NCBI RefSeq assembly: GCF_011683915.1
Contig: NZ_JAAQPH010000008.1
Coordinates: 172,167 to 236,166, forward strand
Source of the DNA: Pelagibius litoralis
GTDB lineage: Bacteria; Pseudomonadota; Alphaproteobacteria; Kiloniellales; Kiloniellaceae
Direction of reading: 5' to 3'
Length of the DNA stretch: 64,000 nucleotides
Below are positions 17,350 through 26,755 of the stretch, piece after piece; position 1 is the stretch's first letter, and every line of letters begins with the position of its first letter. Both the position numbers and the translations under genes were made by a program. The notes under the pieces are model-generated. The model had not been told where the DNA came from, did no database searches, and worked only from the letters and a program-made list of their open reading frames with translations.

Positions 17350-18723
17350 ATGACGATTGCCCAGGAACTGGCGCATTTTGTGAGCGAAACCACGTCGGTA
17401 CCGCAGGCGACACGAGAAATGGCCGTCAGTGCTGTTTTCGACCTCATGACGGCAGCCATTGCGGGGCATGAATCCCCGGGTGGGCGGGCGGCCAGGGACG
17501 CCGCGCAAGCAATCTGGGGAGCGGGTGAATCTGCGGCTTGGTTCTCGCCGGTGCGCCTGACGATCACCGGCGCAGCGTTTGCCAATTCCGCAGCGGCGTC
17601 GATGATGGATTTGGACGACGGCCACCGGGCAGCGGCCGGCCATCCCGGCGCCTGCATCATCCCGGCCGTGCTCGCAACGGCCGAATCCTGTGGAGCGGAT
17701 GCAGAGCGTGTGTTGACCGCCATAGCTTTGGGGTACGAGATAGCCATTCGGATTGCCGCCGCACGAGACATGGACAATCTCGACACCCTTGTAACCGGGC
17801 CCTGGTGCGGTCAGGGTGCGGCAGCAGCAGCCAGCTGGCTCCGTAAACTCCCACCGAGCAAAATTGCCCAAGCTATTGCGATTGCCGGTTCGACAGCCCC
17901 GAACCTGGCGGCAGTCGCTTACTCGCGGGTCATGGGTAATCATGTGAAGGAAGGCATAGCCTGGGCGACGGCGACGGGCCTTGCGGCGGTCGATCTGGCG
18001 CAAGCAGGGTTCACCGGGCCGATCGATCTCTTCGACAACGACAAATTCTACGATCCCCTTAAGCTTTCCCGGGCGCTCGGTAAAAGCTGGCTGATCGATG
18101 GCATCTACTTCAAACCCTATAGCTGCTGCCGATGGGCCCATGCCGCACTCGACGCCTTATTGGAACTTCAGACTGAGGGAGCGGTCAACTTGGCCGCCGT
18201 ACAAAGGATCGACGTTCACACCTTCAGCCGGGTGTTCAGGCTCAACAACGATCTGGCCCCAGCCAACCTCGAGGCGGCTCAATACAGCGTGCCCTTCTGT
18301 CTCGCTCTCATGGCATTGCGCGGGGTCGGCGCTTTTTTACCGCTCACCGAAGAGTCTCTTGGAGACCGCGAGGTCATAGCGCTGGCGAAGCGCGTCCACC
18401 TGTGGGTCGACCCGGAACTGGATGCCATGTTCTCGAAGGCTGTACCGGCACGGCTGGAGGTTACGATGCCGAACCGGCGTGTCACACGGACAATCATCGA
18501 GCCCAAGGGTGAAGCGACCAATCCCATGACCCGAAACGATCTCAAGGCGAAGTTCGAGACGGCGACCAAAGATCTCATTGATTCCAGCCTCGCCTCGTCT
18601 CTGATATCCGCTATCGAGAAGCTTGATGAAGGTCACGCCCAGCCGCTTTTTGATGTTCTCGCAAATTCACCGGCTCTTGGGGACTCGCAACAAGGTTCTG
18701 GATTGACGGTGCAAAATGCCTAA
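17350..18723 (+). CDS. MmgE/PrpD family protein
   Basis: 457 residues from ATG 17350, which has TTGGAG upstream and gives the usual family N-terminus (MTIAQELAHFV). The all-helical MmgE/PrpD domain covers the first 270 residues (SMMDLDDGH motif near 85), followed by the smaller second domain. Members include 2-methylcitrate dehydratase, cis-aconitate decarboxylase and iminodisuccinate epimerase, so the reaction cannot be fixed. Divergent from the catabolic run and next to its probable regulator, so likely a step of the same pathway. Confidence 0.85.
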   Translation: MTIAQELAHFVSETTSVPQATREMAVSAVFDLMTAAIAGHESPGGRAARDAAQAIWGAGESAAWFSPVRLTITGAAFANSAAASMMDLDDGHRAAAGHPGACIIPAVLATAESCGADAERVLTAIALGYEIAIRIAAARDMDNLDTLVTGPWCGQGAAAAASWLRKLPPSKIAQAIAIAGSTAPNLAAVAYSRVMGNHVKEGIAWATATGLAAVDLAQAGFTGPIDLFDNDKFYDPLKLSRALGKSWLIDGIYFKPYSCCRWAHAALDALLELQTEGAVNLAAVQRIDVHTFSRVFRLNNDLAPANLEAAQYSVPFCLALMALRGVGAFLPLTEESLGDREVIALAKRVHLWVDPELDAMFSKAVPARLEVTMPNRRVTRTIIEPKGEATNPMTRNDLKAKFETATKDLIDSSLASSLISAIEKLDEGHAQPLFDVLANSPALGDSQQGSGLTVQNA

Positions 18724-18817
18724 AGTTGAAATCCCGGTGGCAGGCCTCCGAGTTCGGCAATCGGGTTCGAAGAACTCCGGGCAGGTGCCAGGAGACTATT
18801 GAGTTCGTCGTCCGGCA

Positions 18818-19696
18818 ATGCCGGACTTAAGTCTACAAAGCAGCGGTGGCCTATTGGCGGCCGTGTCGATGTTGCAGAGGCAAGGTTTGATTAAGGACAA
18901 GGCAACTGAAAAAGCGACCGGGACCCAGCTCCTCGATCGCGCTGTTGCGATCTTGAGCTATCTGGGCAGTGCCGGAGAACAAGGGGCCAAATCCGCTGAA
19001 CTGGCCGAAGCCGTGGATCTGACTCAACCGACGGCCCATCGGATCATTGCCGCCCTTGAACGGCACGGCCTTATCGAACGCGAGGAAGCGACCAGGCGAT
19101 ACCGCCTCGGGCTTTCACTTTTCGTGCTCGGTGCACAGGCGGCGGATGGCACTGGTTTCCGGCGGATCTGCCATCCCGCGCTCCTCCGCCTGGCCGCTGA
19201 GACCGGCGACACGGTCTTCCTCATGGCACGCAGTGGTTTCAACACTGTGTGCGTAGACCGCCAGGAAGGCAGCTACATGATCGATAGCCTGACCGGCCAG
19301 GTCGGCGGACAGATCCCACTCGGCGTTGGTCCGGCCAGCCAGGCAATCCTCGCGTTCCTGCCGCCCGAGGAGGCCGAGATCATCCTGGAAACCAATGCGC
19401 CCCAGTATGACAACTTCAACGGCTTATCGAACAGCGAAATTGCCAACCGCCTGCCTGAGATAAGGGATCAAGGCTACGCTTTCGATCATGGCCGCCTGGT
19501 CGAAGGAATTTCAGCGATCGCCGTGCCAATCCTACCCCATGGCCGCGACGTCGTCGGCTCGCTCGCAATCAATATGACCAGTGCCAGACTGCAGCCAGAA
19601 CGCCTGCCACAACTTATCGATCTGCTCCAACGCGAGGTCAAGGCAATCGAGGAAAGCATCAACCCTCTCGATCTCGCGATCAAACGCCGGCGCTGA
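18818..19696 (+). CDS. IclR-family transcriptional regulator
   Basis: 292 residues: N-terminal winged HTH (about 35-95, with LTQPTAHRIIAALERHGLIER) and C-terminal effector domain ending near 270. The start is uncertain; ATG 18869 gives a more typical N-terminus. It follows the MmgE/PrpD gene by 94 bp. IclR proteins usually regulate adjacent catabolic operons, and the palindrome at 17238-17260 is the obvious candidate site. A strong terminator follows at 19803. Confidence 0.88.
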   Translation: MPDLSLQSSGGLLAAVSMLQRQGLIKDKATEKATGTQLLDRAVAILSYLGSAGEQGAKSAELAEAVDLTQPTAHRIIAALERHGLIEREEATRRYRLGLSLFVLGAQAADGTGFRRICHPALLRLAAETGDTVFLMARSGFNTVCVDRQEGSYMIDSLTGQVGGQIPLGVGPASQAILAFLPPEEAEIILETNAPQYDNFNGLSNSEIANRLPEIRDQGYAFDHGRLVEGISAIAVPILPHGRDVVGSLAINMTSARLQPERLPQLIDLLQREVKAIEESINPLDLAIKRRR

Positions 19697-19802
19697 ATGC
19701 CGGAAATCCACGGAAGCATGCGAGAACGACGATCTCGGCATTGAGACGCGCGAGTTTTCGATCTGTTCTGAAGTTCCAAAACTCCGTTTCCAGAAACCAA
19801 CA

Positions 19803-19829
19803 AAGCCCCGTCTTTTGGACGGGGCTTTT
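19803..19829 (+). terminator. Rho-independent terminator after the IclR gene
   Basis: AAGCCCCGTC, a TTTTG-type loop, GACGGGGCTT, then TTTA. The stem is about 10 bp, GC-rich and followed by T residues. It is symmetrical enough to act on both strands. The REP-like palindrome begins two bases later, at 19832. Confidence 0.85.
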
Positions 19830-19831
19830 AT

Positions 19832-19853
19832 TGGTTGCGGGGGCCCGCAACCA
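19832..19853. repeat. Palindromic REP-like repeat, copy 2
   Basis: Perfect 10-bp arms TGGTTGCGGG and CCCGCAACCA around GG. About 40 bp including the flank CACCGAAACCGACATT is shared with the copy at 27880. The first 14 bases are the exact reverse complement of GGCCCCCGCAACCA, the 3' end of E. coli initiator tRNA, but no tRNA body is present. Confidence 0.85.
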
Positions 19854-19960
19854 CCGAAACCGACATTTGCTTAAGGTACTGATCTAACAATCGAATTCTG
19901 CAGTAAATCCAAGGCCGACTTAATGCTGCCCTTTGCTTGTCGCCGATCTAGGACATGCAG

Positions 19961-20101
19961 CTAGAGCAGATCCCGGTCGGATGGAATCGCCAGAGGCGAT
20001 CCATCGACCGGGTGAATCTGCACTAACTATTTGATGGCGATCGGATTCACATGTTTTGGCGCAGCCACAAAGTGGTTCCGTCAAAACATGATCCGATCTA
20101 G
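19961..20101. repeat. Double-hairpin intergenic element bounded by CTAGA/TCTAG
   Basis: Two long imperfect hairpins lie side by side. Hairpin 1 (19966-20021) pairs GCAGAT...CCCGGTCG...ATCGC with GCGAT...CGACCGGG...ATCTGC. Hairpin 2 (20039-20098) pairs GATCGGAT...CATGTTTTG with CAAAACATGATCCGATC and has an inner CCAC-AAA-GTGG stem. The ends CTAGA and TCTAG are inverted copies. Looks like a mobile or repeated palindromic element of alphaproteobacterial intergenic type. No coding capacity. The rest of 19697-20246 holds only the terminator and the REP-like copy. Confidence 0.7.
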
Positions 20102-20246
20102 ACACCTGGGCGTGGAGCATCACAGACACAACTGCCGGTGATTTGGATTTTCGAGTTCAGGGCGAACGGCGCTGCCCTCGACTGAGTTGCTTCTCGCCAG
20201 AAGCGATCATTCGGCGGTCGTGCATCTGCGGCCTGGCAAAAGCGTC

Positions 20247-21344
20247 TCAGTTCGGGATCAGGGCGCCGGGTTCGCCAACGTTGAGGACGCGGCGGATCTC
20301 GTCGGTCTTGAAGCCGAGCGCCATGGGGCGGACGGCACCGGGCAGGGTCACGACATCGTAGAGTTCCTCGACCACGCCCTCGATGCGCAGCCAGTGGACG
20401 ATGTCGCCGCTTTTCAGGTCGATCACCATCAGACCGCAGCGCGCATCGCTGTCGGCCTTGGCCAGGTTGTCGTCCAGCGCCAGGCCGCTGAAGGTGCGGT
20501 TGCCGCGCGGACGCGACAGTCCGACCACGGCAAAGTCGCCGATAAAATTCAGGCCGCGCAGATAGCCGGGGCAGAAGGCCACCCGCTCGAAATGCCCCTT
20601 CTCGGGATCGACATAGCCGAAATGGCCCGTGCCCGAATCCAGCAGCCAGAGCCGCCCGTTGTGCAGGCGCGGCGAGTGGGGCATCGACAGAGCGCTGACG
20701 ACGATCTCGCCGGAGGCCACATCGATCACGCAGCCGCCGTCGCCGCGGCGGTCACGCCAGCCGTCGGCGACGTCGGACTGGCTGACCGCCGTCACGTAGC
20801 GGGCCCGCCCGTCTTCCATCGCCAGGCCGTTCAGATGGCAACGGTCCTCCGCCGCCAGCTTACTGAGGAAGGGCGGCTGCCAGAGCGGGACGAAGCTGTG
20901 CGCCGGGCTGACCGTGGCCAGACAGCCGAACAGGGTGTTGACGAAGATCGCCCGGCCATCGGCGTCGACCGCCACGTCGTGGATGTCCAGGTCGCCGGTG
21001 GTATAGGCGAGCTGCGGGATGTAGACCCGGTCGTAACCGTTGGCCGCCTGGCCATCCTGGGCCGCGTTCTGGAAGCGCCAGAGCTGGTAGAGCGTGCTCA
21101 TCCACAGGCTGTCGCCCTCCGCCCAGAGGCCCATGCAGCGGTTGAAGGTGCGCTCGAAGATCGACAGGCGGCCATCGGGCTGCAGGCCGATGAGGAACAG
21201 CTTGCCGGCCTGATAGGTGGTGAAGGCCAGGCTGGTCTGCCGCTCGGCCAGCCAGTTGGGGAACTGCCGCGAGGGCGTCAGTTCCACCTTGGCCGCCTGG
21301 GTCGCGCCGGTCGCGGCCGTCTTGGTCATCTCTCCGCCATCCAT
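20247..21344 (-). CDS. TIGR03032/DUF4915-type conserved protein
   Basis: 365 residues resembling the TIGR03032 family, with the characteristic segments SLAFTTYQAGKLFLIG, FERTFNRCMGLW and HLNGLAMEDG. No signal peptide. Repeated strand-like blocks suggest a beta-propeller, but function is unknown. It ends at 20247 and lies 15 bp after the large RTX gene in the same direction, so it is probably co-transcribed with it. ATG 21344 has AAGGCGG at useful distance; ATG 21329 is the alternative. Confidence 0.75.
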   Translation of the reverse strand: MDGGEMTKTAATGATQAAKVELTPSRQFPNWLAERQTSLAFTTYQAGKLFLIGLQPDGRLSIFERTFNRCMGLWAEGDSLWMSTLYQLWRFQNAAQDGQAANGYDRVYIPQLAYTTGDLDIHDVAVDADGRAIFVNTLFGCLATVSPAHSFVPLWQPPFLSKLAAEDRCHLNGLAMEDGRARYVTAVSQSDVADGWRDRRGDGGCVIDVASGEIVVSALSMPHSPRLHNGRLWLLDSGTGHFGYVDPEKGHFERVAFCPGYLRGLNFIGDFAVVGLSRPRGNRTFSGLALDDNLAKADSDARCGLMVIDLKSGDIVHWLRIEGVVEELYDVVTLPGAVRPMALGFKTDEIRRVLNVGEPGALIPN

Positions 21345-21358
21345 TTGGTGATGCCGCC

Positions 21359-24300
21359 TTAGCTTATCTCGACCGTAACGTCGGTTTCCGACAGCAGTCG
21401 GGCCTCGGTCCCGGCGGAGGTATAGACGTTGTAGATGGTGCCGTCGACGGTCTCGGTTCCGGCGGCGCTGAAGTCGCCGGTCAATGCCACCCTGTCGCCG
21501 GTGTCGCCGAAGACGAAGAGGTCGCTGGTCTCGTCGGAGAGCTGCAGCAGATCCTGGGTATCCAGCGCGAGCGTGTTGTTGCCGCTGCCGGTGAGATCGA
21601 TGGCCTCGATGTCCGTCACTTGAGAGGAACTGTCGATGGCTGTGAAGTCGAGATCCAGATCCGCACCGTCCAGTGCCAGGATGTCGAAGCCGCTGCCGCC
21701 GTCGATCCGCGCGAAGCCGGTATCGGATACGATCAAGAGGTCGTCGCCGGCCCCACTGCGGATCACGTCGGCCCCGCCGCCGCCGGCCAGGCTGTCGTTG
21801 CCCCGGCCGCCGATCAGGATCTCCTGTGCGCTGGTCCCGGTCGTCGTCACCGGCGTGTCGCCGCTACCGAAGGCGCCGCCGAAAACCACATAGACCGCCC
21901 CGGCATCGGTCCCGCCGTCATCATTACGCGGCGCACCGAGGATCAGGTCGTCGAAGCCGTCGCCATTCAGGTCACCGGCCGAGGAGACGCTGTAGCCGGC
22001 CCTGTCACCGGGCACATCGCCCTGAAGGACGAAACCCTCGGCCTGAGTGAGGGCCGCCAGGTCGAGCACCCCCGGCGTTCCGGACGAGCCGAAGCCATCG
22101 GCCTTGCCGAAAACCACATAGGCCGCCCCGGCATCGTCCCCCCCGTCGTCATTACGGGGCGCGCCGACGATCAGGTCGTCGAAACCGTCGCCATTCAGGT
22201 CACCGGCCGAGGAAACGCTCAAGCCGGCCCTGTCGTCCGTCGCTGCGCCCCGGATGACGAAGCCGACAGCGGGGTCCAGAGGGTTCTCCAGGTCGATGGT
22301 CCCGAAGGCCTCGGCCTTGCCGAAGATCACATAGGCCGCCCCGGCATTCGTGCCCCCTTCGTCGTTATAGTGGGCGCCGACGATCAGGTCGTCGAAACCG
22401 TCGCCATTCACGTCCCCGACTGAGGAAACGCTCACGCCGGCCTGGTCGCCCGGAACGTCGCCCTGGATGACGAATCCATCCGTCGGAGTGAGGTTCGCCA
22501 GATCGATGTCACCGAATCCGCCCGCCTTGCCGAAGATCACATAGGCCGCACCGGCATAGCCGCCGCTTCCGGGCGCGCCAACGATCAGGTCATCGAAGCC
22601 GTCACCGTTGACATCCCCGGCAGAGGAAACGCTTCCGCCGGCTATATTACGCCCCACAGGGCCCTCGATGAGGAAACCGCCGGCGGAGGCCAGCGGGTCC
22701 GCCAGGTCGATGGTCCCAAAGCCATCCGCCTTGCCGAAGATCACATAGGCCGCCCCGGCCAAGCCGCCGCCATAGGGCGCGCCGACGATCACGTCATCGA
22801 AGCCGTCGCCGTTGACGTCCCCGGCCGAGGAAACGCTTCCGCCGGTCCTGTAGCCGCTATCGGCGCCCTGGATAACGAAGCCATCCGTCGCAGCCAGGTT
22901 CGCCAGGTCGATGGTCCCAAAGCCATCCGCCTTGCCGAAGACCACATAGGCCGCGCCGGCAAAGAACGCGGCGTCGTTGTTAAGCGGTGCGCCGACGATG
23001 AGGTCGTCGAAGCCGTCGCCATTGACGTCTCCGGCCGAGGAAACGCTTCGGCCGGCCCAGTTGAACGACGCAGCGCCTTGGATGACGAAGCCGACGGTGG
23101 GGTCCAGAGGGTTCTCCAGGTCGATGGTCCCAAAGGCCTCCGCCTTGCCGAAGATCACATAGGCCGCCCCGATGCCGCCGTCATTACCGAACGCGCCGAC
23201 GACGAGGTCGTCGAAGCCGTCTCCATTTACGTCACCCGCCGAGGAAACGCTCCAGCCGGCCTGATCGCGGTCCGCGTCGCCCTGGATGACAAATCCCTGG
23301 GGGTTGCCCAGACCGGTCAGGTCGATGACCGGGGCGATGGCGATGGCGCCGTTATCCTGGAACTGGACAAGGTTGCCGATGTCGGCGGCGGCGCGGACCT
23401 GGTCGCCGTCGCCATCGCTCAGCGTGACCACGACCTGAAGCGCATCCGCGGCCAGGGCGATGGCCTGGTCGAAGGTCTCCGGGCTGTTGTCGTGGGCCAG
23501 CAACAGCCACTGGGCCAGATAGATCGCGCCGCTGGCGGGATCGACAGCAATGGCGAAAGCCGCCGGGTCGTCCGGCCCGGCGCTGCCATCGCCGTCCTGA
23601 TCGACCCGGCCGACCACCACCCCGTCCGCTTGCAGGAACAGATAGATATCCAGGTCATCGGCGGTGTCGAGCCCGGAATCGACCAAGCCGTTGTTGCCGT
23701 TGATCGCCAGGGCGAAGCTGGTCGCGGCATCGGCGTCGCCGCCCAGCGGTCCGTCGCCGCCCAGCGGTCCGTCGGCGCCGAAGTCGGCGGCGGTCACCGT
23801 GATCAAGCCGCCGGCGTTGGCAGCGAAACCCACCGCGCCGTTATCCTTGCCGGCCGCATCCGGATCGTCGCCGGGGTTCTCGACCGCGTTGAAACGGTTC
23901 TGCACCGCTTCCGACAGGCCGGCAAAGGCGATGCCGTCGGCATCGCCGTCGGGGGCCGGCATCTCGAAGTGCAACAGGGTCTCAACCGTGCTCGCCGTTA
24001 CCGTCACCGCCGGCCCGTCGTCCTCGAACCTGATCAGGGAACCCAGTTCCACCGCGGCGTCATCGGCATCGCCGTCGCCGTCGCTCACCGTCTGCACCAG
24101 CGACAGCAGATCGCCGTTCAGGCTCACGCTCTCATCCGAGCTGCCGGTATCGCCGTGCTCCAGCGCGCGCAGCTGGGTGATCGTCACGTCGCCGCTGCCG
24201 GCATCGACCGCGACGGTGAAAACCAGCGCATCGCCGGTCTCGGTGCGGCCCTCGATCACGCCGTTGTTGTCGACCAGGATGACCGCCTCGCCGGAAGCCG

Positions 24301-26704
24301 TGTCGGTCAGGCCGCTCGCGCCCGCCGCCAGTTCCAGCGTGTAGACCTTGCTCGCCTGGCCGTCGGTACCGGCATCGGCAGAGTCGACGAAGAGATCGGC
24401 GGCCAGGACCGTCACCGCGCCCAGACTTGCCGTCTCGTCCTCGCCCGGGTTCTCCCCCAGGCTCTCGTCCACCACGATCGCCGCGCCGGGCAGCAGGGCC
24501 AGGCCCGCCGCCGGGCCGTCATCCTCGAAGGAGATCACACTGCCCAGGTCGACCGAGGCGTCATCGGCATCGCCGTCGCCGTCGCTCACCGTCTGCACCA
24601 GCGACAGCAGATCGCCGTTCAGGCTCACGCTCTCATCCGAGCTGCCGGTATCGCCGTGCTCCAGCGCGCGCAGCTGGGTGATCGTCACGTCGCCGCTGCC
24701 GGCATCGACCGCGACGGTGAAAACCAGCGCATCGCCGGTCTCGGTGCGGCCCTCGATCACGCCGTTGTTGTCGACCAGGATGACCGCCTCGCCGGAAGCC
24801 GTGTCGGTCAGACCGCTCGCGCCCGCCGCCAGTTCCAGCGTGTAGACCTTGCTCGCCTGGCCGTCGGCACCGGCATCGGCGCTGTCGGTAAAAAGGTCCG
24901 TGCCCAGGACCGTCACCGCGCCCAGGCTGACGCTCTCGTCCTCGCCGGGGTTCTCCCCCAGGCTCTCGTCAACCACGATCGCCGCGCCGGGCAGCAGGGC
25001 CAGGCCCGCCGCCGGACCGTCATCCTCGAAGGAGATCACACTGCCCAGGTCGACCGAGGCGCTGTCGACATCGCCGTCGCCGTCGCTCACCGTCTGCACC
25101 AGCGACAGCAGATCGCCGTTCAGGCTCACGCTCTCATCCGAGCTGCCGGTATCGCCGTGCTCCAGCGCGCGCAGCTGGGTGATCGTCACGTCGCCGCTGC
25201 CGGCATCGACCGCGACGGTGAAAACCAGCGCATCGCCGGTCTCGGTGCGGCCCTCGATCACGCCGTTGTTGTCGACCAGGATGACCGCCTCGCCGGAGGC
25301 CGTGTCGGTCAGACCGCTGGCGCCCGCCGCCAGTTCCAGCGTGTAGACCTTGCTCGCCTGGCCGTCGGTACCGGCATCGGCAGAGTCGACGAAGAGATCG
25401 GCGGCCAGGACCGTCACCGCGCCCAGGCTGACGCTCTCGTCCTCGCCGGGGTTCTCCCCCAGGCTCTCGTCAACCACGATCGCCGCAGCCGGCAGCAGGG
25501 CCAGACCCGCCGCCGGACCGTCGTCCTCGATGGTCAGCGTGATGGTGGCGGGCGGCGAGACGTCGCCGTCATTGTCGGTCACCACGTATTGCAGCGTCAG
25601 GAATACCGCCTCGTCGAAGGGGTCCGGCGTGGCGCCGGGGTCTTCCGCCCCGGCCACGGGGTGGTTGATCGGCTGGAAGGTGACGAACCAGAAGTCCGCC
25701 GTGCCGGGGCCGGAGGCGAAGGCTTCGAAATCCGGAATGAAGGCGACGAAGACCGGCGCGCCGCTGTCGGCGCCGATGCCCCAGACAATGCGGCTGTCAT
25801 CGGGATCGGTCCGCAGCAGGATATCTTCGGGGTTCGCCCGGCCGCCGGTGTCGAGCCCGCTGTCGACATCGGCATAGCTTAAGAAATCAACGGCCCGCGC
25901 CGGCCCGTTGAGGTTGGCATCGAAGGTCAGGCTGCCGTTGGCCGCCCCCGTGACCGCCGGCAGCCCGCCAGCGCCGGGAAAGCTGTTGTCAAAGGCACCC
26001 GCAAGCGTGCTTTCGATGCCGGCGGGCAGGTCGGTGTCGTCTGAGGCGTCATCGACTCCCGGCGTTTCGTCGAAAGTAAGGGCGCTGTTCTCCGCCGTTG
26101 GGATCGAATCCGGAATCTCATTTTCGGGAAGGGCGGCCGCGCCCGCCACGGCGGTCGGGGTGGCCCCTGCCAGCGTGCCCACCGCCGCCGCCAAGAGATC
26201 GAGAGTCTCGCCCAGATCATCGTTGTACTGCGTCGCACCACCACCCTGGGCGCCCGGGCCAGCGGCGGTCTCGAGGTCCGCCTCGCCGGACCCGGCAAGC
26301 GCCAGGGCCTGGCTCAGCAGCACGTCCGCACCCACTTCCGTGCCTGCCATGGTGAAGGTCGGGGTATCGCCGCCCTCGACCACTGTCACCATATCGAGGA
26401 AGACAATCTGGCTGTCCGGTATGCCGTCGTCGTTGTCGTCGAAGACCAGGACGAAGTTGGCGCCCTCCACCTGCACCTGCGCCCCATCCGGCGGGAAGTT
26501 CAGGTTGTAGATCTGGCCGGCGACAGCCTGGACCTCGACGGTCTGGCCGGGCGCCGGGCGCGCGATGTCCACCACCGCGCCGGCCTGGCCGAGCAGGACC
26601 GCGCTGCCATCGCCAATGGCGAATCCCACGGTTTCTGAAGTATTCTCGGTAAACTTGTCCGTGAGGTCGTCCTGACCCTCATGGCTACGACTGAAGTCGT
26701 CCAT
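21359..26704 (-). CDS. Giant RTX-type secreted protein with DUF5801-like repeats and a seven-blade FG-GAP propeller
   Basis: About 1,780 residues from ATG 26704 (ATG 26734 or a TTG at 26755 are alternatives). No N-terminal signal peptide. The order is: N-terminal domain (about 1-390); three nearly identical 167-residue repeats starting DDGPAAGLALLP (about 394-895), of the DUF5801 repeats-in-toxin kind; a further related domain; seven FG-GAP repeats with the GDVNGDGFDDLIVGAP calcium motif (about 1125-1611); and a short glycine/aspartate RTX segment (about 1630-1655) before an acidic C-terminus. This points to type I secretion and calcium-dependent folding at or outside the cell surface, possibly as an adhesin. 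No type I exporter genes are in the window. Confidence 0.85.
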   Translation of the reverse strand: MDDFSRSHEGQDDLTDKFTENTSETVGFAIGDGSAVLLGQAGAVVDIARPAPGQTVEVQAVAGQIYNLNFPPDGAQVQVEGANFVLVFDDNDDGIPDSQIVFLDMVTVVEGGDTPTFTMAGTEVGADVLLSQALALAGSGEADLETAAGPGAQGGGATQYNDDLGETLDLLAAAVGTLAGATPTAVAGAAALPENEIPDSIPTAENSALTFDETPGVDDASDDTDLPAGIESTLAGAFDNSFPGAGGLPAVTGAANGSLTFDANLNGPARAVDFLSYADVDSGLDTGGRANPEDILLRTDPDDSRIVWGIGADSGAPVFVAFIPDFEAFASGPGTADFWFVTFQPINHPVAGAEDPGATPDPFDEAVFLTLQYVVTDNDGDVSPPATITLTIEDDGPAAGLALLPAAAIVVDESLGENPGEDESVSLGAVTVLAADLFVDSADAGTDGQASKVYTLELAAGASGLTDTASGEAVILVDNNGVIEGRTETGDALVFTVAVDAGSGDVTITQLRALEHGDTGSSDESVSLNGDLLSLVQTVSDGDGDVDSASVDLGSVISFEDDGPAAGLALLPGAAIVVDESLGENPGEDESVSLGAVTVLGTDLFTDSADAGADGQASKVYTLELAAGASGLTDTASGEAVILVDNNGVIEGRTETGDALVFTVAVDAGSGDVTITQLRALEHGDTGSSDESVSLNGDLLSLVQTVSDGDGDADDASVDLGSVISFEDDGPAAGLALLPGAAIVVDESLGENPGEDETASLGAVTVLAADLFVDSADAGTDGQASKVYTLELAAGASGLTDTASGEAVILVDNNGVIEGRTETGDALVFTVAVDAGSGDVTITQLRALEHGDTGSSDESVSLNGDLLSLVQTVSDGDGDADDAAVELGSLIRFEDDGPAVTVTASTVETLLHFEMPAPDGDADGIAFAGLSEAVQNRFNAVENPGDDPDAAGKDNGAVGFAANAGGLITVTAADFGADGPLGGDGPLGGDADAATSFALAINGNNGLVDSGLDTADDLDIYLFLQADGVVVGRVDQDGDGSAGPDDPAAFAIAVDPASGAIYLAQWLLLAHDNSPETFDQAIALAADALQVVVTLSDGDGDQVRAAADIGNLVQFQDNGAIAIAPVIDLTGLGNPQGFVIQGDADRDQAGWSVSSAGDVNGDGFDDLVVGAFGNDGGIGAAYVIFGKAEAFGTIDLENPLDPTVGFVIQGAASFNWAGRSVSSAGDVNGDGFDDLIVGAPLNNDAAFFAGAAYVVFGKADGFGTIDLANLAATDGFVIQGADSGYRTGGSVSSAGDVNGDGFDDVIVGAPYGGGLAGAAYVIFGKADGFGTIDLADPLASAGGFLIEGPVGRNIAGGSVSSAGDVNGDGFDDLIVGAPGSGGYAGAAYVIFGKAGGFGDIDLANLTPTDGFVIQGDVPGDQAGVSVSSVGDVNGDGFDDLIVGAHYNDEGGTNAGAAYVIFGKAEAFGTIDLENPLDPAVGFVIRGAATDDRAGLSVSSAGDLNGDGFDDLIVGAPRNDDGGDDAGAAYVVFGKADGFGSSGTPGVLDLAALTQAEGFVLQGDVPGDRAGYSVSSAGDLNGDGFDDLILGAPRNDDGGTDAGAVYVVFGGAFGSGDTPVTTTGTSAQEILIGGRGNDSLAGGGGADVIRSGAGDDLLIVSDTGFARIDGGSGFDILALDGADLDLDFTAIDSSSQVTDIEAIDLTGSGNNTLALDTQDLLQLSDETSDLFVFGDTGDRVALTGDFSAAGTETVDGTIYNVYTSAGTEARLLSETDVTVEIS
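21870..23330 (-). repeat. Seven FG-GAP coding repeats
   Basis: Seven units of about 66-75 codons each contain SVSSAGD(V/L)NGDGFDD(L/V)I(V/L)GA followed by (A/V)YV(I/V)FGKA. Seven is the number needed to close an integrin-like beta-propeller. Several units are nearly identical in DNA. Each carries an Asp-rich calcium loop. Confidence 0.85.
24020..25522 (-). repeat. Three tandem 501-bp repeats inside the RTX gene
   Basis: The same landmark (CATCCTCGAAGGAGATCACA or a close variant) recurs at 24019, 24520, 25021 and 25522, giving an exact 501-bp period (167 codons). The copies differ at only a few bases, so they arose by recent duplication or are kept uniform by recombination. The reading frame is preserved throughout. 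Confidence 0.92.
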
Positions 26705-26755
26705 CACTACCTGTCTCCCACTTGACCTCGACATCTCTTTATTTGGCAAGACCAA

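Noticed and set aside
19832..19853. A tRNA gene
   Set aside because: Only the 14-base 3'-end-like half is present. No anticodon arm, D arm or T arm sequence follows on either strand.
24020..25522. CRISPR-like periodic array
   Set aside because: The period is 501 bp, without short repeats and unique spacers, and it preserves an open reading frame.
23078..25882. A 934-codon plus-strand open frame
   Set aside because: It is antisense to the RTX gene and repeats with the same 501-bp period. The sense strand carries recognisable domains, so this is a codon-bias shadow.
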